This document shows, one piece after another, positions 39,657 to 47,301 of a stretch of 47,301 nt of DNA. Under the pieces are notes generated by a model, which saw nothing but the letters and a program-made list of their open reading frames with translations, was not told the DNA's origin and ran no database searches. The translations under genes and the position numbers were made by a program. How positions within the stretch are numbered: position 1 is the first letter of the stretch; each line of letters begins with the position of its first letter. This stretch comes from Fragilaria crotonensis (taxonomy: Eukaryota; Bacillariophyta; Fragilariophyceae; Fragilariales; Fragilariaceae), in the NCBI GenBank assembly GCA_022925895.1, contig JAKSYS010000501.1, positions 1 to 47,301 of the forward strand. The letters are read 5' to 3'.

Positions 39657-42600
39657 TTAAAGGTCGAAATGCTTCATAATGACACGACTGATTCTCGTTG
39701 TAACTTCCGCCCCGCCGTCCGCCTTGTTGGTCATGAAACCTATCGAAAGGCCGCTGTCTGGGTGATGCAATCCAATCGAACCGCCGACACCAGCATGGCC
39801 AAACCATGGTTACTCTTGTCGAAACTTACAAGTTGGTAGCCTAAACCAAGCGACACCCGGCGTTCCTCATCATCGGTGGCCATAACAGTGGCTCCCTGCA
39901 GCGCGCCGACAATCGTTTCAGTCGCGACCGGTGTGGAAACCATCTCGATGGTGGCATTGTCCAGAACTTTGCCGCTTCGTCCGAGGTCATGATAGAAGTG
40001 GGCCAATCCCATAGCCGAAAATCGCCCACCAGCCGAAGGAACATTGGCCTCTTGAGCAATTCCACAGTTCCAAATGCGAGAGTCCAGTAAAAACTCTTTG
40101 CCTCGAAATGCTTTCAAGACATCGCTGTTGACGGCTTGGGGAGTATCTTCTCCCATGGCTTGCGATTCGCGTTGTTGTTGAATCATGCGACTTGCTCGAA
40201 TGTCGGCTGTCACAACTTGTGACATAGCGAGACCGCCGCTACCACCGCAAGGACGAAAACCCAGACTAAGCGTCTCTTGTGATAATTTGGGTTCAAGAAT
40301 CTTGGGTAGACTTCTTCAAAGGTCACCACCTTCGCGTGCCTTTGGTGATAGGCACCACAAGAGCACCGGCTACCAGCCACGAACGACATAAAGTGATACT
40401 CGCTGACATCGCCTGGCGCGCGAGTTGGCAAAGAGTGGCTTCGGGACTTTCCGGGTGGTACTCATACGCCGCAGCACATGTCTCGCAGGACGCCAGTGAC
40501 TTGATTGTCATAGTATAAGGCATGGAGGTCCATAATCCAGCTTGATGCATCAAAATATGACGCAGCGTGATCCTACGCTTCCACTCCCAACGTTGCTGTG
40601 CCTCAGCTGGAGACAAATCCGCTATCGCGACTTCGGGAGGAGGTTTCTCTGTGGGGCAAAAATTCGGCCAGACACGTTTGCAAACTGGTTCGTCGTAATT
40701 AACCCTCCTTGACCATCATGTGGGCGATCGTTGCGGCAACTGCTTTTGTGCATGAGAACCCCAAAACCAATGAATTATTCTGCATGAGCGAGTGCCTTTT
40801 AAGGCCTCCTAATGTTCCAGCCGTGACGTTGGCAAGGTACTCTCCATTTTTGTCCAAGACACAAACTTGTGCACCATCCACCTTGTTTTCGTCTTGGAGT
40901 TCCTTAATGGTGGCCAGAAGCTTATCATTAAGTGGCACATCCTTGATTTCAACGCGCACGGGGGGCTTTGAGGGAGATTGGCTGGATCTTGACGCCAAAA
41001 GGAGTCCGCGCTCGGCGTACGGCTTCAAGACGTCGAGATACGCCATCTCCACCGAGAGGCGAGAGCCAAGACCATGAACAAGCTCGTTCACCCGAACAAA
41101 GAAAAGAACTCTCCGGATATGCCTTCGAATCCATGGGAATCTTTTCTCCCTTCTTTCTTGCTTGCATTCGTTGTTGGTCTACTTTTATCTTCGCCTTTAT
41201 GCGCTTACGAGACTTCGCTCCTTGAACAACATCTCGCAAGAGGGACCTCATTCCTCCATATCTTCTGCGACGTTTTCACGCTTCATCTTAAGCCCGACAG
41301 AAAGGCATCCAGAAGCATACCGAAGTCAAGAGTCGCAGCAGCTAGCGCCATTTGACAAAATGCCAAACGCTTGTCTGCAGGCATTCGCTTCGCTAGACCC
41401 CAATCCAGCAGCACCAAGGTAAAGCCTTCCTTGCTTACACTGGTTCCAGGTCTGAGGAAAACATTCCCTGGATGAGGATCTCCATTGAAAATTTCTGACA
41501 CATACATCATCTGAGCAAATGTTTGGGACACAGCATCCATGACGGCATCGCGCGAAATTCCTTCGCGTTCCATCATCTCAAAATCGTCAACACGGCCTCC
41601 TTCACAAAATGACATGACTAAGAAGTTTCGACTGGTCAGATGCATAAATGGACGAGGGATCTCAACTTGAAAGGTACCGGCTTTGGGATGGCATTCGTGA
41701 TGTTAGTGTAGACTACATCGTTTTCCTGAAACATTGTGTCGATCGACTTTTTGTCCAAAGATTGTGAGCCTCGGAAACAAAGTCAAGTTCGTGCCTTGCC
41801 TCTTTCGCCCACTCATTCATCAGAATTTCAAAGAATTCATATTCTTTATCCATCCACGCCACGATTCGAGCGATCACTTTTGAGACCAGAAGTCGTCAGT
41901 CATCAGTGTGCTGGCACTTGGATGTTGAACTTTATAACAACTTTTCCCCGGTCGCCTTTACACGAGCCACGTGCACTTGACCAATAGAAGCTGAAGCAAG
42001 AGGACGGGATTAATGTCCGTCAACTGATCAAGAACCTTTCGTGGTAGCTTAAAATCGTTCCAATCCGTCGGAGGCGCTTCATCTTGTAGACAGCGGCTCT
42101 CGCACATACGCAACCGGCATGAAATCAGCACGCGAGGATAGGTACTGAGCAGTCTTGGTCCACAGACCCTTCAAACGAAGGATCGAAACGTAGAAAACGA
42201 GCCGATACTTCATAGTTGGCGTCCCAAATCGCATCCTCCGGACAGTCTTCGCCAAAGGCAGGCACATCTGACCGTTCCGGCGTCACGAATGTTTTTTCGC
42301 GCCATCGTGCCAAGCGCGTCCTCGCAATGACAATGAAGGCGATGGTAAAGACCTCAAATCGGCGGTGCGTGATGCCATATGTCATACGGTTGTACAAATA
42401 GGGATACGAGGCAAGGGAAAGTTTCAGGATCCACCATAGAGTTGGATGAAGAACTAGTTGCTGTTCCAACAACGGTGGAAGCATGTCAACCGTATAGATT
42501 ACAAATCGTAGATAGAGATAAAGCGAGCAAACGGACATCCCCAAGGCTGTTACTCGCGCTGCGATGTCAAGCTGCTGTACCGATACAAGAATATTTTGAG

Positions 42601-42808
42601 CTTCCAATCGAGCGCAACGCGAGGAAAGGGTGGCAACATCCTTGGTAAGTCGCTCAATCGTCTCCTCAGGTGTGGCTTCAACGTCCTCAGCGCAGTCGGC
42701 ACAAGATGCGGTCGTGAAGACAGCTTTGCTCGGTGAACCAACCCCTCCCCTTGTGTCTCCAGAAACGGCGACACCAGTACCATCAGTTGTCGTCTGCGAA
42801 TTCTTCAT
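39657..42808 (-). CDS. ABC1/ADCK-family kinase fused to a beta-lactamase-like domain (frameshifted)
   Basis: Reading from the ATG at 42806-42808, the N-terminal 200 residues contain a coiled coil and one or two membrane segments. Then comes the ABC1 (UbiB/ADCK) region: L-K-G-L-W-T-K-T-A-Q-Y-L-S-S-R near 42155, A-S-A-S-I-G-Q-V-H near 41995, and the kinase centre N-G-D-P-H-P-G-N-V-F and L-L-D-W-G-L-A near 41500-41400. The C-terminal part is a serine hydrolase of the beta-lactamase type, with S-C-T-K (Ser-x-x-Lys) near 40740 and a closing G-H-A-G-V-G-G-S-I-G. The same order occurs in plant ABC1 proteins such as Arabidopsis At5g24810. ABC1 kinases act on quinone and lipid metabolism in mitochondria or plastids. 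At least six single-base frameshifts interrupt the reading, one in a TTTT run near 42186. The stop is at 39657-39659. Confidence 0.8.
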
Positions 42809-43481
42809 TAGATCCAAAGTGAGATGCTACGAATTCGCCGAGACCTGCTGCTCGAATAAGTTCGTTCGGCTTCTCAGAGCTACAATTTGCATTCGTAGCC
42901 TGATCAACACGTGCTTTTTCTAGGAACAATTTGCGTTCATTGAATTGCCACTGCTTGTTGTACGAATGACGCTTTCTTCTCGAGTTCATCGTCGTTCCAA
43001 AGAAGATCTTCTCTGTCATGCGTGCGTTGTTGTCCATGTCCCTCCGTATGACATATGCATTGTATATAGTATCATATGATATGCGACCTACGCGTTCCAT
43101 TGAGTCAGCAATGCTTTACGTGTATGCATAGCAGGTACAGTACAAGTACGTCCTTGAATATCCATATTCATACATATATGTATGGCTGGTTTCACCCTCA
43201 ACCCTCGCGAGGTAGATCTTGGTACCTTTTGTACAGACGTTCATTAAATTCTATAGTAGATATTTTTGGTGAACATTCTCTTTTTTGAGTCCACTCTCGT
43301 ATCTGCACGCGATGGCACCACCTCCTCTCTCTTTATTCAGCCTTCCTTCCTTGCGTTGGCCAAAGTCAATGCACATCCATGCGAATTGACCTTTTCATGA
43401 GCTGCTCTGATGTCAAGTAACATAAGTTGCTGTTCTTGCTGGGATGAGTGAACTAATGCAGCAGTAGCAAGGCTTCCACCA
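42809..43481. other. 5' flank of the ABC1-kinase gene, no firm gene
   Basis: A 105-codon minus-strand frame spans 42783-43100 and overlaps the kinase start; it has no recognisable domain and may be 5' UTR or a missed first exon. Short palindromes (TATCATATGATA near 43069-43080, CATATATGTATG near 43173) lie in the AT-rich part. Nothing else is supported. Confidence 0.35.
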
Positions 43482-44783
43482 TCAGTCGTGCAATGTGTTG
43501 GTGGATGGTGGTGTGTCGTAATTCACCGTGTAGCATCTTGTGCTTGAAAACCTGTTATGGCATGAGGTTTTCAGAAGAATACACAGCGTTGTTATAAGGA
43601 GGGGGTCCCAAACCATGTTGCTGTCATTGGCATTCGCAGTCCAACTGATTAACAAGCCCACCGCCGGTAGCGTCGTATGTCTCTTCGAAAACTTGAGCGA
43701 TTGAAACTCACAGATACGCCTTGGCTGCGGCGCAAGTCGGTCGGCACGAATTAAAACAAGAGTCCTATGATTATCATGCTGCTGAGGCAATTTATCTCCA
43801 GTGAGGGCGGTGTGATCCTGGCATACTCTATGGATGCGATATTGTCTATGATGACAAATCCTATCATTGTATGCGACATTGATTTGGAGTTCCTGGTGGT
43901 CGATGTACAAGTGTGCATGCCGCCCTATGGTCATCGTCACACTTGCAGTTAGGAAGGAGGTGTAGTGAAAAAAATGGTCACAGTGTAGTGGTAATGTTTA
44001 ACTTCTCGAGTCACAAATTGTGCTGAGTTCTTATCAACAGCTTCCGACCAATCCAACCTATTTTGAAGGATATTGTACTTGTTTATGAAGGACTTGAAAT
44101 CAGAGTACTTCTGTTATATCATGGCCAACTATGCTTGCAAGGAAACCCCGTTGAGGAATCGCTATTTTGCGATGTACAGTTGCATCCCGCAATCCGCAGG
44201 GTTTGTGATGCGGTCTCAATTCAGCAAAATGTGAACACCACGTGAACACATTAACTTACAACTGTTTCCTGTTTCTAATCTGCATCGTACAATGCACAAT
44301 TTGAGCAAAGAGCGATTGTCCAGAGGAGTCTGAATCAAATCAAGTACAATTGCTGACAAGACGAGCGGCCAACGACGACTGGTAGCCAAATCTGAGCTAA
44401 CGACATGATGCCAAACAATCTGCGAAGGACACGAGCGTCTTGCTGACGATCGTGATCATCCCCTTCTCCATCCTCTGCTCCATCTTGGCCTCCCCCGTTA
44501 TCATTTTAGATGATGCAGCTCTTATTTTCCTGTCGGAGATACAGTCGTCATCGAACAAATACCATTCTGGTTGTAAGGCGTCAAAAAAATCTTTCAACAC
44601 ATGATTGGCATGTGTTGAACGCTGGTCATTGAATGCTGACTTCTTGAACAACAGCGTCCGTGGATCTCACATCCTTGCGAAGAATGTTAGGTGCTGGACT
44701 CACTGTTAATGAAGCACTTGACATCTGTGGAGTACATGCAACTGAAAAACGGTTGCAGAAAATGTTCGCAAAAGGTGCTCCTT
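43482..44783. other. Gene-poor stretch, nothing recognised
   Basis: Several frames of 60-150 codons exist on both strands (for example 43482-43940 minus and 44397-44651 minus), but none has a family motif, a compositional signal or splice support. Confidence 0.35.
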
Positions 44784-44892
44784 ACACTTGCCAAAATATT
44801 TGCAAGTGTGCGAGGACTATCGTCCTCACTCATATTATTCGATCCCTCGGGCAATGAAGAAGTCTATTTTCCTTGTGAGGACGATAGTCTTC
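44784..44892. repeat. Nested palindromes
   Basis: ACACTTGC and GCAAGTGT face each other at 44784-44809 with a 10-bp AT loop. Immediately after, an 18-bp arm (GAGGACTATCGTCCTCAC, 44812-44829) is repeated in reverse at 44875-44892 with one mismatch. The two structures are adjacent and could fold into a double hairpin. Origin unknown. Confidence 0.7.
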
Positions 44893-47301
44893 ATGTTCGT
44901 GATTGCTTCGCAGCCGTGTAATCCCATGGTCAATGCCCTTGGTTGCAACGTGATAAAAATTCATTCTGGTGACGTCATGCCAAAGAAAACACTTAAGGGG
45001 TTTCACTTTCGACGTTGAAAACATACTATAGGCTACCTGCCGATTCTTTATGGTGAAACCAGCCATACACATTATATTTATAAATATGCATAGTAGTAGC
45101 ATAGCATGGTAAATTGGAGTACTAGTAGTAGTCTCCCTGGTACTCCGATCTGCTGGATTACTGAACTAATACAGTAATACAGTACTCGTATGCCATAGCG
45201 TATCAAACGCATCCGACTGCACTAATCGCATACAAGGTACACGTATGATACGTGCGAGTAAGTCATAGTATGACATATGGATAGGGATGCCTGAGTCCAT
45301 GTGCGCGTGTGTCTTGCAAACTGTCAACTCTCAGGATTTGGGATTCGTGCTGTTACGGATCTACCCGGGGCGATGACTTAACCTCTCTCGGTTGAGGCTG
45401 CGACAAAAAGCCAAACTTTGATTGGACGGGAGCATCTTTTCCGTGGATTCATAAGTTGTGCTTGGGGATGTGTACTACAAGCTCAGACAGTCCGATACAA
45501 CCCCCAACAGAAGATTGATTATCACTTCTTCCTCGGCTCGTCTTGCCACCATCATCCGGGCTTTGCAGGATTACTCCTTAGCGCTTTGGACTTAACCAAA
45601 CACGATTCTTCATGAGCAAAGTCTACACAGCGTGTCAATTATTCCCTTCCAGCTGAACCACGACATCCTCACTCAAGTGAATGCCCTTAAAGTCAGTCTC
45701 TCTCATCAACCTTGCACTTACTTCAAGTTTCTCTGGAAGCCCGCCTACTTCAGTCTCCTCGCCAACGCCTACATTGGTAACGTCTAGATTGCCTAGCGTC
45801 GTCAGATGCTTTGTCAGCAGGCTACCAATTCCTACCCGTCGCCAATTCCACCAACAGAAGTTGCAGGCGCGAGTGACCGGACCACATCAACTGCTACTCA
45901 ACTAAGGCAACAATCAACCACACCGTCATACTGCATCAGCTCTACTGACTTTCCGGCTCAAGTAGGCCTCTTTCCAGCTTCACCTACAAACTGCTCCAGC
46001 ATCGCCACTAACTCAGTGACTACTCAACTCCTAGCTAGTATGGGCAGCTAATAGTACCCTTTGAAACCCCCACACCTGGTCTCTCAATCTCACCCCAGTC
46101 TCAAAATTGATTTGCCCGCTGCATGTGGCCAGCACCATGAAATTCAGCGGCCTACTAGAGATAGACATCTGATAAACATGACTTGAAAAGTTTAGTATAA
46201 ATGCAATAAGTATGGATCTACTGACACCATACTATCATACTTATGCATTATGTTGAGGTCGTAGTAATGTGCTAGCTACAATGGTGTGGTCAATGGGAGG
46301 GACAGCCTCACAGCCGTTGGCTTGTGCTTAGGGAGAGAAGATGGTGGATTGATTGTAACTTACATGAGATGTATGCAGTGAAGGACGGAAAAAGCATAGT
46401 ATCATTAAAAGCTTGCAGGAGAAGGTTAGAAAGTGTTAAGAAGAAGGCATGTGAAAACTTGAAGCAGATTTTGAGAGATTGGCTGTATATGCCCCTTAAA
46501 TGTAGCTGTCAGCCACCCTATCAAGGGTGATGGTCATCTGTGTGAGTCAAGCACCCCGGAACACGATTACAGTGGCAGCACGGTAAATTATGTTTCTCTT
46601 TTTTTGTTTACGCCCTTTGAAGAATCTCTACTCTAAGGTTACAATTGAGATGCTGGCATTGAGAACAGAGCCACGAGCGACCAGGTATTGTACATACCAT
46701 TTTTTGAAGACCTGCTGAAGAGGACAAGATCATGTGATGTTGCTGGAATGTTTCTTGAAGACTGTGCAATAGCTGAAGTGGTACCAGTACCTGTCAACAC
46801 TGGTTCAAGCAGAAAGTACCACCAAGAATTACTAGTACTACTTGCACTACTGTAAACCAAATAGGTCAAGTAACAGATTAATGGGCCTGAGTGCACAGGT
46901 GCACCCTGCACTTAGACAGGGTTCTGAACTGAAGCAATGATGAGAGCAATGACATATACTTCTGTTTTTGAAGATGAATCTCTTTGGAGCTTTGGAGTAC
47001 GTTCTATTTCAGGAAGTTTTCAGTTGATTTTGTTGTGTTCGACGTTCCACTGTCATATGTCGTACTAGCTAGTACTACAATACCAGGGTACTTGTACGTC
47101 CATTTTGTAGTCCGATGGACTGTAAATATGAAGAACAGGTGTACAAGTACCAGGTACTGGTACCTGGTGCTCCAGTACAGTAAGTGTAGGTCGGGCAACT
47201 GAGAAATTTACCGGTCCTCATTTGTCGGACATTCGAGGAACTGGCGTGCTGGCGTGCATTGTGGGACATCAAAACATATGGACAAATTGATGATGTCATC
47301 A
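44893..47301. other. Gene-poor right end with short palindromes
   Basis: No gene is supported. Near 46200-46249 there is an imperfect inverted repeat (AATGCAATAAGTATG against CATACTTATGCATT). Near 46786-46799 and 47140-47170 the motif family GTACCAGGTAC / GGTACCTGGT recurs. Short frames such as 45806-46051 and 46324-46530 have no support beyond being open. Confidence 0.45.

Noticed and set aside
45681..46051. Two overlapping Ser/Thr/Pro-rich frames
   Set aside because: They are short, low complexity and without motif, start context or splice support.
46324..46530. A 68-codon Lys-rich frame
   Set aside because: No family resemblance; it could be a fragment of an old element, but nothing in the flanks supports that.
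1..47301. CRISPR arrays, rRNA operons and bacterial-type operons
   Set aside because: No spaced identical repeats, rRNA-like blocks or Shine-Dalgarno-linked gene strings were seen; introns and the LTR element mark the DNA as eukaryotic nuclear.

Overview
The window looks like nuclear DNA of a diatom, or at least a stramenopile alga. Genes are compact, lie on both strands and carry few introns. The two clearest introns are 74 and 92 bp, the first with a perfect TACTAAC branch site. One protein has a secretory signal ending in a Gly-Phe-Ser-Pro motif like diatom plastid-targeting sites. A Ty1/copia LTR retrotransposon occupies about a quarter of the window. The species cannot be named from the sequence alone.

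Layout. 1-15.3 kb is a gene-dense block: a 37-residue-repeat protein of HPR/OPR type (broken by one frameshift), an ISD11/LYRM4 Fe-S assembly factor with one intron, an XPA-like repair protein without zinc finger, a 57-residue small protein, a ZnF-UBP-sirtuin fusion next to a UBA-ZnF-UBP paralogue, an undefined basic protein, a mitochondrial-type DEAD-box helicase, a putative plastid protein, a GT90 glycosyltransferase and a prenyltransferase alpha subunit. 15,365-26,822 is one copia element on the minus strand, with two LTRs of about 500 bp (about 99% identical), a 5-bp target duplication (GTAGA), PBS, polypurine tract, gag, protease, DD35E integrase, reverse transcriptase and RNase H. It also carries an unexpected 5.1-kb ORF between the 5' LTR and gag. 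27.4-42.8 kb is again genic: a TLC-domain protein, a tentative UPF3-like protein, a class II glutamine amidotransferase, two divergent Cys-rich membrane proteins, a PPIL2-type U-box cyclophilin and an ABC1-kinase/beta-lactamase fusion. From 42.8 kb to the end no convincing gene is visible.

Two non-autonomous hAT-type elements were found from terminal inverted repeats and 8-bp duplications (30,447-30,767 and 36,613-37,260), plus a fold-back repeat at 7,552-8,367. Short palindromes of the GTACCTGGTAC and CTACCGGTAG type recur between genes.

Many recognisable host genes and the transposon carry single-base frameshifts, several of them in short homopolymers. The simplest reading is a long-read assembly with residual indels, so these genes should not be called pseudogenes without re-sequencing. 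The most biologically interesting items are the sirtuin/ubiquitin-finger pair, the extra ORF of the copia element with its ATGA junction to gag, and the insertion of that element 81 bp upstream of the prenyltransferase start codon.
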